From: Nicotiana tabacum
Taxonomy: Eukaryota > Streptophyta > Magnoliopsida > Solanales > Solanaceae
Reading direction: 5' to 3'
Length of the DNA: 64,000 bases
Assembly (NCBI RefSeq): GCF_000715075.1
Contig: NC_134097.1
Coordinates: forward strand, 128,400,997-128,464,996
Below the pieces are notes generated by a model. The model was not told where the DNA came from. It saw nothing but the letters and a program-made list of their open reading frames with translations, and ran no database searches. Shown here in pieces: positions 35,111 to 46,573 of the stretch; within the stretch, counting starts at the first letter, position 1; each line of letters opens with the position of its first letter. The translations under genes and the position numbers were made by a program.

Positions 35111-36416
35111 AAGCCCTAATCAACCAGCTTATTGCACTCATGTTGAAGAAGAAACGGATGGGAATCCGTGGTTCTATGATATCAAGAAATACTTGTCAAA
35201 AAGAGAATCGCCGGAGCATGCAAATCATACTCAGAAATGCACACTCTGAAGATTATCCAACCATTTCTTCCAAAGTGGAGGAATTCTATACAGAAGGACT
35301 CCAGACCTAGGATTATTACGGTGCGCTGACGCCAAGGAAGCTTCCAAACTACTCGAAGAAATATATGTCGGAACTTGCGGACCACACATGAAAGGTTTCA
35401 TTTTAGCCAAGAAGATATTGAGAGTGGGATATTTTTGGATGACTATGGAAATGGATTGCATCAATTATGTCCAAAAGTGTCATCAGTGCCAAATACCTGC
35501 GGATATGATATGGGTACCACCAAATAAACTCAACGCAACAAGTGCACCTTGGCCTTTTCCCGCTTAGGGAATGGATATCATCGGTACGATCGAGCCTGCC
35601 ACTTCAAACGGACACAAGTTTATTTTAGTGGCCATAGACTACTTCACAAAATGGGTTGAGGCTGCATTGTACAAGGCTGTAACCAAGAAAGTCGCCGCAG
35701 ATTTTGTTAGGGGCCGTATTGTTTGCCGAATTAGGGTGCCAGAGTCCATCATCACCGACAATGCCGCCAACCTCAATAGTGACATAATGAAGTCTATGTG
35801 TAAAACCTTCAAAATCAAGCATAATAATTCCACAGTATACAGGCCTCAAATGAATGGAGTCGTGAAGGTCGTAAACAAGAATATTAAGAAAATATTGAGA
35901 AAGATGGTAGACAGCCACAAGCAATGGCACAAGAAATTACCATTTGCCTTATTGCGGTATCGTACCACAATCCGCACAACAACCGGAGCAACCCCCTACT
36001 TTCTGGTCTATGGTACTGAAGCTGTAATTCCCACCGAAGTCGAAATTACTTCTTTAAGAATCATACAAGAGGCTGAACTCAGCGACACAGAATGGATACA
36101 AAGTCGCTATGAACAAGTAGCTCTCATTGACGGAAAAAGAATGAATGCGGTATGCCATGGTCAACTTTACAAGAACATAATGTCCAGAGCTTTCAACAAA
36201 AGGGTCAGACCTAGACAGTTCACACTGGGGTAGCTGGTGCTAAAGCGGATCTTCCCGCATCGAGATGAAACCAACGGGAAATTTTCACTCAATTGGCAAG
36301 GGCCCTACATGGTTCACAGAGTACTAACAGGAGGAGCACTCATACTTACAGAAATGGACGTAGAGATTTGGCCAAAGCCTATCAATTCAGGCGCAGTCAA
36401 AAGATATTATGTTTAG
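35111..36416 (+). pseudogene. Ogre integrase
   Basis: A single frame runs to TAG at 36414-36416 with a few internal stops (35248, about 35566, 36231). The N-terminal zinc module ends in YVQKCHQCQ (about 35469-35495). The core has MDIIGTIEP with the first Asp (35574), 'ESIITDNAANLNSD' with the second, and NGVVKVVNKN where the third acidic residue (Glu) is replaced by Lys. After the core comes 'MSRAFNKRVRPRQF' and a GPY-like 'LNWQGPYMVHRV'. Integrase inserts the DNA copy; with Glu lost this copy is dead. The second Ogre copy at 61907 keeps this Glu. Confidence 0.88.
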
Positions 36417-37063
36417 ATTGTTTGCATTTCTTCATCTGATGTAACTAAACTACGCTTGACCTGATTTCCGCTTAAGAGGGGATACGTAGGCAGCCCTGTG
36501 GGTTCGGTCACAATTCAATAAAATCTTCATTTTCCCCATGGTCAAAAACTGGGGCAGAATTTTGAGGAGGACCCTCAAAATTCCGGAGCAAGTCCAGCCA
36601 ATTTCATCATATGCAGAATGGTCAAAGAATCGCTTATTAAACTAGGGTATAATTTTGAGGAGGACGCTCAAAATTTTAATGCAAATAAGTCGCAATGTCT
36701 CTAAAGTGTCACAGTTATTGGTTCATCTAATTTACTTGACGTTATATATTATTACGTTTAAATAAATACATTCATCAAATGCACGCATATTTTCTCGAAT
36801 ATTTTTTATGAAACAACCAGAGGCTACCCAGGATAACTTGAACAGGATTCCAATACAGGGCAAAAGTAGAGCCAAGCAAAGCAAAGCAAACAAGCGAAGG
36901 CATGAACCAACCTTCCCTGCAAAACTCACAATTTTTCTTTGGATGCAGGTACAAGGAATACCCGCAAATACACACACACCCCAAAAATCATAATGGCAAG
37001 TCGCCAAACACAAACATGTCTCCAGATAAGAAATACTCTGCTATCACTCATTATCTTTTCTTT
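36417..37063 (+). other. Ogre 3' untranslated region, first part, with two hairpins
   Basis: Two hairpins of one family occur after the integrase stop. 36557-36583 is GAATTTTGAGG-AGGAC-CCTCAAAATTC, 11 paired bases. 36651-36675 has nine paired bases and an inner G-G mismatch. The same order recurs in the second Ogre copy after 63310. No coding frame. Confidence 0.7.
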
Positions 37064-37730
37064 GCATGAGGCTAAGCATTGACTCCCTAATTGCATAAGG
37101 CTAAGCATTGCCTTCCATTGCATGAGACTAAGCTTGTCTCCTTTTCTTGCATGAGACTAAGCCCTGTCTTCTATTTTGCATGAGGCTAAGCATTGCCTCC
37201 CTAATTGCATAAGGCTAAGCATTGCCTTTTCTTGAATGAGACTAAGCCCTGTCTCCTATTTTGCATGAGGCTAAGCATTGCCTCCCTAATTGCATAAGCA
37301 TTGCCTTTCCTTGCATGAGACTAAGCCTTGTCTCCTATTTTGCATGAGGCTAAGCATTGCCTCCATAATTGCATAAGGCTAAGCATTGTCTTTCCTTGCA
37401 TGAGACTAAGCATTGTCTCCTAATTGCATGAGACTAAGCACTGTCTCCTATTTGGCATGAGGCTAAGCCCTGCCTCCTCAACTGCATAAGGCTAAGCATT
37501 ACCTTTCCTTGCATGAGACTATGCACTGTCTCCTAATTGCATGAGGCTAAGCACTATCTCCTATTTTGCATGAGGCTAAGCCATGCTTCCTCAACTGCAT
37601 AAGGCCAAGCTCTGGCTTACTTGCATAATACTGAATGCTATGCTACTTGAAATCTAGCACTATTCTTTTGCTTTCCCGGGGCTAAGCACTGCCCCAATCT
37701 TATAACAAGACAAAGCTCTGTCTTGTTTCG
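37064..37730 (+). repeat. Tandem array of about 22 small hairpins
   Basis: The unit is roughly 30 bp: CATGAGGC TAAGCATT GCCTCC plus a short linker. In each unit a 5-base arm, an 8-base loop (TAAGCNNT) and a complementary arm occur. The arms change together: GAGGC/GCCTC, AAGGC/GCCTT, GAGAC/GTCTC, GGGGC/GCCCC (37678-37695) and AACAAGAC/GTCTTGTT (37704-37727). Tandem repeats in this region are known for Ogre elements; the arm covariation is what I see here. Confidence 0.85.
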
Positions 37731-38431
37731 CTTCTTATATGACCCAACATCATGTCTTTACATCTCATGGGCCGAAACATCACCATCTTGTCCAAAGGCG
37801 TCATAGTTCGAAGGCATCATCTTCATAGCCTAAAGACACCATGTTATGGCCTCATGGCCTTCGTAACCCTTATCACGCAATTCATGGCCTAGACATCATG
37901 GTCTAAGGACATCATCCTCATTGTCCAAAGACAATTTTCATGGTTCAAAGGGAATTTGCATCATGTTTAAATTCTCGCAACAATCTATATATATTTTCAT
38001 GCATCGTGTTTTAAGTTTTGCAGGTAATCCAGGAAGTAACCGTTCTTCAAATGGAAGCAATCTTCGCTCCGGTTTCCATTCATAATGTTCACATCCCGCA
38101 ATTGTTTCAAACATAACCAAGCACCATCAATTACCCATTTTTCACTCTATGACCATTCAGATATTTGATGACTTCGCATTGATGACTTCGCATAAATTCA
38201 TCCAATACTGTCCTACCCAAAAGAGCCCTTTCCGAAACATACAACCATTCCTATAACAACTACATTGATTTCGTTTACCGTTGGATCCAGAACTACACAC
38301 GGCTTGATTCCGGTAACACCAGGGATATGGAGGCAACTCAAAAAATGGAGTTCGGCCTCTATTTTTAAAACCATCCCATTCGGTCAAAATCGGTCATCAT
38401 TTCTTTACCCGACAATTCTTTCATCATTCCC
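37731..38431 (+). other. Ogre 3' untranslated region, last part
   Basis: A looser repeat of 'GGCCTAAAGACATCAT'-like words runs to about 37950. It includes the perfect hairpin ATTGTC-CAAA-GACAAT (37920-37935). The remainder to the polypurine tract shows no frame or repeat that I can support. Confidence 0.55.
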
Positions 38432-38448
38432 GGGTAAAGATGGACAGC
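38432..38448 (+). other. Putative Ogre polypurine tract
   Basis: GGGTAAAGATGGACAGC abuts the 3' LTR start at 38449. It is purine-rich with a few pyrimidines, so it is assigned by position more than by composition. Confidence 0.55.
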
Positions 38449-41400
38449 TGTTGATACCCAATTTTTCCCTCATATTTTATTAAAAACGTATATATATACT
38501 TTTAAAATAGCATATTTACATCATCATTTAATTTACAAACATATACAAATATTTTTCATAGTTTTTCATAATTTTTAGAATCTCTAAATTAATTTGTTTC
38601 TGCATTTTATTATATAAATATCCAATAATTATCCATCAAATTATTTTTATATGATGATTTAATCATCCAAACTTATTACTTACACTAATATGTATGCTTT
38701 TGAATATTTTACTTTATTTTTCATAATTACATTTGCATTTTTAGGCTAGTTGCGCATTTTTGCAATAATAGCCTATATTCCTGTACAATTACATTATTTG
38801 TGCCAAAATAACTTTTTATATTTTTATAATGTTAAGTTATATTTTCAATCATTTTAATACACAAATAATATTTTTGTTATTTATTAATTACTTTATAATT
38901 CTTTTTAATAAATATTGGGTATTTAAATAACAACCCCGCTTTTAAAACAATTTCGGACCAAATAAATGGCCCAAAACCCTCAAAAACCTAACCCAAATAC
39001 CCCAGCCCAAACCAGATTAGCCCAACCCTCTAAACCCGGCCAGTAACCCATTTAAACGACCCGATCCAACCCTTTTTAAATCCTGGCCGTTGATCTCTAA
39101 GCTCAACGGCTCACATCTAATCCGCCTCTTTAATTAACCCATTAACCCCCAAACGCTAACCATTCCCTCTAACCCGCCGCCCCTAAACAATCTCCACTCC
39201 CCCTTCTTCTTCAACTAAAACCTAATCGCCGTCCTCTAAAACCTACTCCTAATCCCATTGAATATGGGATTCGATTGCCATTTCTTGCCATATCCGACCC
39301 CCTTTTGGTATTGTTTGTTCTCTTATGGTATTACTTTGGTGCTTGCCTAAACATGGCAAGCAAATCACTTCCTAAATCGAACCAAAGTGGTTTAAATCTC
39401 TAATTTTTGAATGTTATTTTTCTATATTCTTCCTATGCTACTGTGAGTCCGATTTTTGTTTATATTCTCTTGATATTTACTTTCCCTAAAACTAGGGTTT
39501 ACAGATCTCTTTAAAATCAAACCAAAATTTGTTCAAATCTCTGATTTTGAGTATTATTTTGTCTATATTCGTCCTATGCTACTGTTTTGTGTATATTCTG
39601 TTGATATTTACTTTCCCTAAAAACAAGGGTTTACAGTTTCCCAAATTGATTTTTCAGACCTATTTGTATATTCATTTTCCTTATTTATTGCTTAAATCAC
39701 TCTGTTACTATTTCATTTTTACTATTATATAAACCCCTCCCCCATTCCCTTTCACAAAGGACTTCAATCGTTAATTTTCACTGAAAATATTGGGGCTTTT
39801 ACTCTGTGTTCACTTGTTATTTTGTTCTGTTTGGCTCTTGGCCGGCTGAAAGCCAAGGCCACCGGATTTCCTACTTTTCGACCTTTCTTGGGTGTGAGCA
39901 CTGCCCTAGGTTCTTAAAACCCTTAGGAACTTGACGCATCTGAGATTCTGGATCCTAATTGTTGTTCTTTTCTTGTTTATTGAGCAATAACTGGTTAGTT
40001 TCTCAGCCTTCACAATGTTTATTCCATTATGTTTTAATTAGCTTATCTATGATTTCTGAAAATTGTCTGACTTGATATAATTCCTTGACTCTCTTCATGT
40101 GTGATTATGCCTATAAAACTGTTGGCCCTATATAATGCATTTTGTATCTAACTTAGGCAATATCGATAATTCGAAGCATGTTTAGCCTAATGTTATTGAT
40201 AATTTGAGTGTTTGCATTGGTTATATGGCCTAATCCATGTTTCCTTCCCGATTCTAAATTTCTATAGTGATTATATGTTATTAATATGCCCTACTCTGTT
40301 TAAACTTTCACTCTAGTTATAATTTGTTCCAATGACTATGCTTGTCACTTATTGTGTTCTTGCCCTATCCAATTATGTACCTCTAACAACTGGTTTTTCT
40401 TAACTGATGCCCTTTGTGACATCTGATTCTGTTTTCTTCATGAAGTATAAGTCACATTACCCCTGTGTTTAGCATAATTTGATCCTTTAGGAAATAAATT
40501 TGTTGCATTAGTGGCAACTATTTGTCTTACTAGCCTAATGCTCCTTGCCTATTAACTTTGAAACTCCATAAGCTTCAGGCTCCTTGCTTTTTACTAATAT
40601 GTAACCCTGCCCCAATATGTTAAGTGAAAACTTGTGGCATTAACTTGTTTTCTTGAATTCATGCACATTCTGTGTTGACATGTTCATTATATAATCACTT
40701 TGTAATGTTTGCAAATGTACTTTTCCAAACCTTATTACTTTACTACTATTTTCATTGGTTGCTTCTCTATTCTGAGTCTCTAATTCTTGGCCGGCTGAAA
40801 GGCAAGGCCCCTCTAAAACTTCCCTATTAACCTCCTTAGTGTGAGCACTGCTCGAGGTCCACTCTGAGACCCTTGTGAACTCTGACACACTAGGGCCTAA
40901 GGTTCTTTGGCCACCTTTCTTGGTTACTCAATTTTGTCCCTCTCTATGCCTATTGAATAAGCCAATTGGCTTGTGTAAATTGATGTTTTTTGGATCTTTT
41001 GATCAACTATGGCTACAAGGTTTGGTTCGAGTGCTCTTGAGGTTTCTGGGCTGTGGTGAAACCTGTATGGATACGAATTTGAAGGCCTGGCTAGCCTGGG
41101 TATACTTTAGGCCTATCTTAGGCCTACTATAGTAAATTTTATCACTTTGTAATTTATTTTATTACTGAGCTTGTAATAATTCTGTAATAACAATTGGGGT
41201 ATTAGTAAAATTGAAAAAATGGGTCTATTCTAATGTTTGCATAAAAATGGTAGAAATCCTGCCTATAGGATCTGAATGTTTAATTTGTTCAACATACTTT
41301 GCTTCTATGTGTTTTGTTAGATGACATGTTTATAGGACACAAATAATCTCATATGTGCACATGTTCAGTTTCACACATCGTTAATTGTCTACTAGATTGT

Positions 41401-42621
41401 AATACAGCCACTATTTGTTCAAATTGCTCCATGTTAGATATAAAGTCTATAGGATTACATTGATTAACAAATCCATGCTCTTCACAATATTCGCGTAGAT
41501 ATCATACCTATAGGACATAATCAAATTAGCTACTATTTCTGTTATTCCCTGACCGCCTAGAAACCATGCCTATAGGAATGAAAAGATAAAGAACCAGTTT
41601 CAAGCGCTAATTCTTAGAAATCCTACCTATAGGACTCTATTGCTAGCGCAGAAAGTATGCTGATTAAACACTAGTAATTTTGAACTACCAACTATTTTAC
41701 TGCCTTATTTCGCAAACGAATTAGAAAGCATGCCTATAGGGTTTGTAGTACTCGCAATCTGCCAAATTCGTTGTTCCTAAAAGCAGCACTGCCTCTATAT
41801 TTAAAATTCAGAATCACATAGAAGTCATGCCTATAGGATTTAAGGACCCCATTTTGTATTAATTCTGGAACTTGTCACTTGCTTAATATGTAAAACCTGA
41901 TTGCGTGCATTTGTTGCTTATATGTGGAGGCCAACTTGAGCCATTTGTTGTCCCTTATGTGTAGTCCTACATGTTTTGAATGTCTCTTAGATTTATCATT
42001 TTTGAGCAACCTAGGTAAAGTCTAGAACCACCCAAAATAGAGGTCCAAAGCCTCCTGGACCATAGGCATGGGACAGGTAGTGCACATATAAGGCACGGTT
42101 TAGAATCAACTAGTGCGCTTAGGTAAAAACTTAAAGATGGTAATCGGGTAGTAGGAGATGATAGTTTGTGCTCGCTGAATAATACGAGTAACACCCCATC
42201 TCGGGGGAGTGAAGAAGTATTATTCATGTTACACAGGGTGATCTTTTAGGCTAAAAACATAGGACGCCTCCCCCCCACCTTGTCTTTAAGTCAATTATTT
42301 GTGTTTATTCAAAGTCTTTTAAAAATGAATTTTCCAAAACTTCATTCTTTATTTATCTTTGTTTGTCTGACTAATTCATATAATTCGATTTCGGTCGAGA
42401 CCCACAGTTATGGACCTCGAAGAGTGCCTAACACCTTCTTTTCGAGGTAATTTGAGCCCTTGCCCGATCTTTGGTGACGCAAACTGGTTAAACCAGAGTT
42501 ATTTGCAAAAAGGTGCCGTAACGCACCTAAAACCCGTTAGGTGGCGACTCTCTCTTTTAACACTCCTTAAAAGAGTTGTCACATGTCGAAACCCGATTTC
42601 GCGAAAAAATGGGGCGCGACA
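38449..42621 (+). repeat. 3' LTR of the Ogre-like element
   Basis: It is 4173 bp, TGTTGATACC to GGGGCGCGACA. The TATATAAA box at 39726-39733 is followed by a C-rich stretch and is a plausible promoter. About eight 'ATCATGCCTATAGGA'-like words occur between 41260 and 41840. It lacks the LINE present in the 5' LTR. Confidence 0.92.
39726..39733 (+). promoter_or_regulatory. Putative Ogre LTR TATA box
   Basis: TATATAAA is followed by CCCCTCCCCC. The equivalent place in the 5' LTR (13591-13600) has an extra T, so the 5' copy that would drive the element looks weaker. Confidence 0.4.
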
Positions 42622-42819
42622 AGCTCGGTTGCAATTAAAGAAGAAAATAACTGAAGAATACTTTGAATAATAACTAAAAGACAAAAATAAACTTTTATTG
42701 CTTTGATTTACGTGTCAACCATATGTCAAAATAAAAGAAACTCTCCCCTTTATATAGTGGGGGAATTTCAGTCCTAATACGAGTCCAAAATAAGGTAAAA
42801 ATCTTCTTTTTCCGATAAA
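42622..42819 (-). repeat. LTR of the minus-strand Tat-like element, outer half
   Basis: Continuation of the LTR split by the Ogre (inner half 12382-12585). On the minus strand it starts at about 42819 inside chromovirus RT and contains TATATAAAGG (plus 42747-42756), a promoter TATA box. The exact LTR start is uncertain by a few bases because the far end of the element is lost. Confidence 0.65.
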
Positions 42820-43407
42820 TGATCTGCATGCTCAGCCTCTGAACGAGAATAAACCAAAATATCATATATAAATACAATCACGAACATATCTAGAGAGGGT
42901 CTGAACACAAGGTTCATCAAGTCCATGAATACTGCTGGGGCATTGATTAAACCGAATGACATAAAACAAAACTCAAAGTGCCCGTATCTGGTCCTAAATG
43001 ATGTCTTCGGAATATATTTCTCTCTAACCCTTACCTGATGATACCCCGACCTCATATATATCTTCGAGAAACACCTGGCACCCTGTAATTGTTCAAATAA
43101 ATCATCAACCCTCGGGAGAGGGTACTTATTCTTGATCATCGCCTTATTTAACTGTCTGTAATCAATACACATCCGCAAGAAAACCATCTTTCTTTCTCAC
43201 AAATAACACAGGTGCTACCTATGGTGATGTACTGGGTCTGATAAAGCCTTTTTCAATAAAATCCCTCAGTTGTTCTTTCAACTCTCTCAGCTTTGCAGGT
43301 GCCATTCTATAAGGAGGAATAGATATCAGTTGAGTATCTGGTAATGTGTCAATAGCAAACTTAATCTCCCGCTCTGGCAGAAGGCCTGGAAGCTCATCAG
43401 GAAACTC
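42820..43407 (-). pseudogene. Chromovirus #1 reverse transcriptase fragment
   Basis: On the minus strand, 43407-43190 carries the region ahead of RT. 43187-42820 has '[20 protein letters not shown]', 'SGYHQVRV', '[20 protein letters not shown]' and the catalytic box as FIYDILVYS, where the first Asp of the usual FIDD is Tyr. It ends at EHADHL, where Tat-like LTR sequence begins. The frame continues from the piece at 53318 once the inserted 43408-53317 element and one TSD are left out. A frameshift near 43190 and the Asp loss inactivate it. Confidence 0.85.
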
Positions 43408-43701
43408 TGTATGCGGCGAAATCAGAGGGCCTAATTCCTTACTATCGAGTCACTTCAGAAGAACACCTAGAGACCCCAAGGACCCGAAGCTATGACCGAG
43501 TTCCCTCCCTCGGAGCTCGACGAGGCCCGACTTAAAGAGGACGTAGATCAAGGCTAGGGCAAAATGGGGAATTCCCAAGGCACACAGCTAAGTCTGACAA
43601 AGCCCGCCTACCCAGAGCCAGTATCAAGGCATCGCATCTAGCCATACCATCTCCATGCTCTTACAATTAATGTATTTTGTACTATGGCAGGATTCCCCTC
43701 C

Positions 43702-43709
43702 TATATAAA
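43702..43709 (+). promoter_or_regulatory. LTR TATA box
   Basis: TATATAAAGGGG in a C/T-rich context, conserved in both LTRs. Transcription of the element would start about 30 bases downstream, shortly before the (CT)n leader. Confidence 0.6.
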
Positions 43710-43771
43710 GGGGATTCTCATCTCTATGTAAGGGGCTGTTGTTGCTCCAACTATTCTACACAAGATCAATA

Positions 43772-43776
<5 letters not shown>

Positions 43777-43818
<42 letters not shown>
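43777..43818 (+). repeat. (CT)n microsatellite in LTR
   Basis: About 21 CT units here against 9 in the 3' LTR. This accounts for most of the 20-bp length difference between the LTRs. Confidence 0.95.
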
Positions 43819-43821
<3 letters not shown>

Positions 43822-44183
43822 CTCTCTAACGTACTCGCTCGAGGCTACTTCTTTCATTGCTTTCATACTTGTTCTTTATTTATTGCTTGATATTGGCCCT
43901 AAAGAGCCTTCTTTAATTATATCCTAACAGTTATTCCCTTCCCGATTACCCCCGACAGCTCGAGCTCGAGCCCAGGCATCGATCTCGAGGCCTTTCATCG
44001 GTTAGCCCGAGGCCTGGACGACTAGCTCCTCGGTTTGATTACAACCTCGTTTTAGTTCATATTTCGTCGTTAAGCTTCACATATCTAGCATCAACTGCCT
44101 TAAAAACTAGCATAAAAATAGATCACGTAATTTTAGAGTCCCATTAACAAATTTAATTGTTATTACCATTTTCACGGTAAATA

Positions 44184-44204
44184 GTTTGGCTCCCACCGTG
44201 GGGC
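44184..44204 (+). other. Primer-binding site of the plus-strand Tat-like element
   Basis: GTTTGGCTCCCACCGTGGGG directly follows the LTR. It is equivalent to the minus-strand site at 12361-12381. Confidence 0.65.
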
Positions 44205-44301
44205 TAAAAATAATAGTGATTATTTTCTTGCTAGTTTTAATACACAACGCAAGTTATCTTTCACACTTTTTCTTATCCAAGATCTTCGATTTTAGGTCAA
44301 A

Positions 44302-45867
44302 ATGTTTGGCTCAGTAAACAGAGTCGAGAACGACAACCTCAAAAACCACGGAGAAAATGGTGTGGTTGTTCCAGTTGTTGGTGCGCTGCCGCAGAACCCC
44401 GATAACACACTTGGACCAATTCCAGCAGATGCGGATTCGCAAGATGCGTAGCAGGTTGACGAAACCTCACACACCGACAGGAGCATACGACATGGCGACC
44501 AACAGGAAGCCCAAAAAACCCCTACCCGGGAAGAACAAGAAGTTAGTCTTCAAGTCATTTTTGAAATGTTGCAGGCGCAATAGTTGGCTATCGCGCAATT
44601 GCAAAGCCACCCAAAGACTCCCAACACAGCACCAGAAACTACTCCCCCGGTCGAACCGGTACCAGAGAGATCGAGCAATAACAGATCAGTAACCGATCCC
44701 GCCATCGTAAAAATGCTGGAAGACCTCACCCAAAGGATCGAGTCAGGCGAGAAAATGATAGCAGCCAACGATAAGAAGGTCGATACCTATAACTTCAGAG
44801 TCGACAAAATCCCGGGCGCACCCCCGGTCCTTAAGGGTGTGGATTCGAAGATGTTCATGCAAACGCCGTTCCCCGAAGAAGCGGCCCCGAAACCCATTCC
44901 AAAGAAGTTCAGAATGCCGGAACTCCCTAAGTACACCAAGACCATAGACCCCAATGAATACGTTACTACCTACACCTGTGCGGTAAAGGGCAACGATATA
45001 AAAAACGACGATATCGAGTCCGTCTTACTGAAGAAATTCGGAGAAACGCTCGCGAAGCGGGCCATGATGTGGCATCACAACCTAGCTCCCAACTCCATAA
45101 ATTCATTTGCCATGCTAGCAGATTCCTTCATAAAGGCACATGCCAATGCCATCGAAATAGCGACCAGAAAGTCCGACGCATCCAAGATTAAGCAAAGGGA
45201 GAACGAACTGCTGCGAGAATTCGTATCTTGTTTCCAAATAGAATGAATGGAACTACCCCCAGTCTCCGACAATTGGGCGGTGCATGCCTTCTCTCAAGGC
45301 CTGAAGGAACGAAGCTTAGTGGCTTCAGGACAGTTGAAATAGAACTCGATTGAGTATCCAGGTAAGACCTGGTCGGACGCCCACAACTGGTACCAGTCGT
45401 AAATCAGGGTCGAGGATAACCAGCTAGGAGCCCCTTCGGGCTCAGTATACCCAAGCATGCTCCTGGCAAAGAAACCGAAAACAAACAAAGAAAGATACCG
45501 GCTGTATGCTGAAGATAAGAGGAATGCCCCGAGACGCAACCTACCTTGCAACGGTCGGAGAATAGATCGAGGACAATATCCTCGAGGACTCGTCAACGAA
45601 GCCAGATTCGACGCAGACATGAGGCCATCGAGGGTGCCTCGCCCATCAGAATACAACTTCAACATTGCTGTATCAGACATCATGTTCACCGTCAGTAAAA
45701 CTAGAGACACCAAGTGGCCCAGGCCTATTCAGTTGGATCCTTCCCAGAGGAATCACAGCTTGGTATGTGAACTACATAATACGCATGGCCACAGGACCGA
45801 AGATTGCCACCAGCTCCGAAAGAAAATAGCCAATCTACTCAATAAAATCACCAATGAGAACTTTTGA
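44302..45867 (+). pseudogene. Tat-lineage gag
   Basis: ATG at 44302 (MFGSVNRVENDNLKNHGENG) keeps one frame to the stop at 45865-45867, with internal stops at 44449, 44581, 45244, 45340 and 45400. The gag domain is at 44920-45240: 'PKYTKTIDPNEYVTTYTCAV', 'VLLKKFGETLAKRAMMWHHN', 'SFAMLADSFIKAHANAIEIA'. The zinc-knuckle-like CELHNTHGHRTEDCHQLRKK is at 45766-45825. Only nonsense changes, not frameshifts, break it. Codon-level similarity with the minus-strand gag at 11355-11636 shows the two elements are related. Gag forms the particle. Confidence 0.85.
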
Positions 45868-45999
45868 GCGATCGGGCTCGAGTTCAATTCCAAGTAATAA
45901 AGGCCAAGAAGAACGAAGCAAATGGGCCGCAACATATTACCATGATAGTGGAGGAGCAACGACACTCTCCAGGAACTTGTAAAGAGGAGGATAAAAATG

Positions 46000-46573
46000 T
46001 CCATCACCAGAGAAAAATGAACCCAGGGATACGTACCCGAAGATGCCCTCGCATTCAGTGAGGAAGGCTCTGAAACCTTGCCCCAACCTCATAACAATGC
46101 GTTGGTAAACTTCTTCCTCATTCGATTCATTTCAAATAAAACATGTGCTCATGAATTCAGGGGGCTCGATCAACATTATCGGGTCGAGGGTGATAGAGCA
46201 GCTCAAACTACCGGACCAAATCACGCTCGCCTCTCAAATCTTTAGCAAATTCAACATGGCGATCGAAATGATGAGAGGAGAGACCATTCTCTCAGTCAGC
46301 ATGGCCGGCGCAGACCAGAATGCCAAGTTCCATATCATCAAAGGAGACGCAAGGTATAAACGCCTTATTTAGATGGCCGCGGACGCACCACGTGAAGCCA
46401 GTACTATCCTTCTTCGCCAAATGATGAAATCCCCAGCAATGGATGGAATTAAAACCGTCAACGGGGAGCAGCATGCGGTAAGGGAAGTGTTCGCATTACA
46501 TAACGTAGTGCCGACACCAATATCTCCACTCTCGAAAAGAGTAAAAGGGCAATCAAACCATGTTTTCGGCTAA
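46000..46573 (+). pseudogene. Tat-lineage protease remnant
   Basis: The frame 46145-46372 and its upstream neighbour read VLMNSGGSINIIGSRVIEQL. Relatives have IDPGSSANII at this place, so the catalytic Asp is Asn here. Downstream residues (MRGETILSVSMAGADQNAKF, HIIKGDARYKRLI) and 46373-46570 cover the protease-RT linker. No RT follows. Stops and a frameshift lie between gag and this region. Confidence 0.7.

Larger units (their letters stand above)
12586..42621 (+). mobile_element. Ogre-like (Tat lineage) Ty3/gypsy element, about 30 kb, with nested insertions
   Basis: LTRs of 4591 bp (12586-17176) and 4173 bp (38449-42621) both start TGTTGATACC and end GGGGCGCGACA. The flanking pentamers are AGCTT (12581-12585) and AGCTC (42622-42626), four of five matching. 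In order inside are: primer site, long leader, an extra ORF before gag, gag, protease, RT, two RNase H regions, integrase, and a 2-kb 3' untranslated region with tandem repeats. Very long LTRs, an ORF ahead of gag and a second RNase H are the marks of Ogre/Tat elements. All frames are broken. A 9.3-kb element (23355-32674) interrupts protease, and a LINE tail (14670-15602) interrupts the 5' LTR. The net element without nested insertions is about 19.8 kb. Confidence 0.92.
43408..44183 (+). repeat. 5' LTR of the plus-strand Tat-like element
   Basis: It matches 52562-53317 apart from substitutions and a much longer (CT)n tract here (about 43777-43818, against about 52933-52950). It ends ATA instead of the ACA of the 3' copy. 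TATATAAA at 43702-43709 followed by GGGGATTCTC is a convincing TATA box, conserved at 52856-52863. Confidence 0.93.

Noticed and set aside
37064..37730. CRISPR-like array (short palindromic repeats at about 30-bp spacing)
   Set aside because: Plant retrotransposon context; the repeats are contiguous and imperfect, linkers are repeats too and not unique spacers, and no cas gene is near.
42774..43187. Intact-looking 137-codon RT gene
   Set aside because: Its last residues come from the LTR of another element, the catalytic box lacks one Asp, and the rest of RT is absent.
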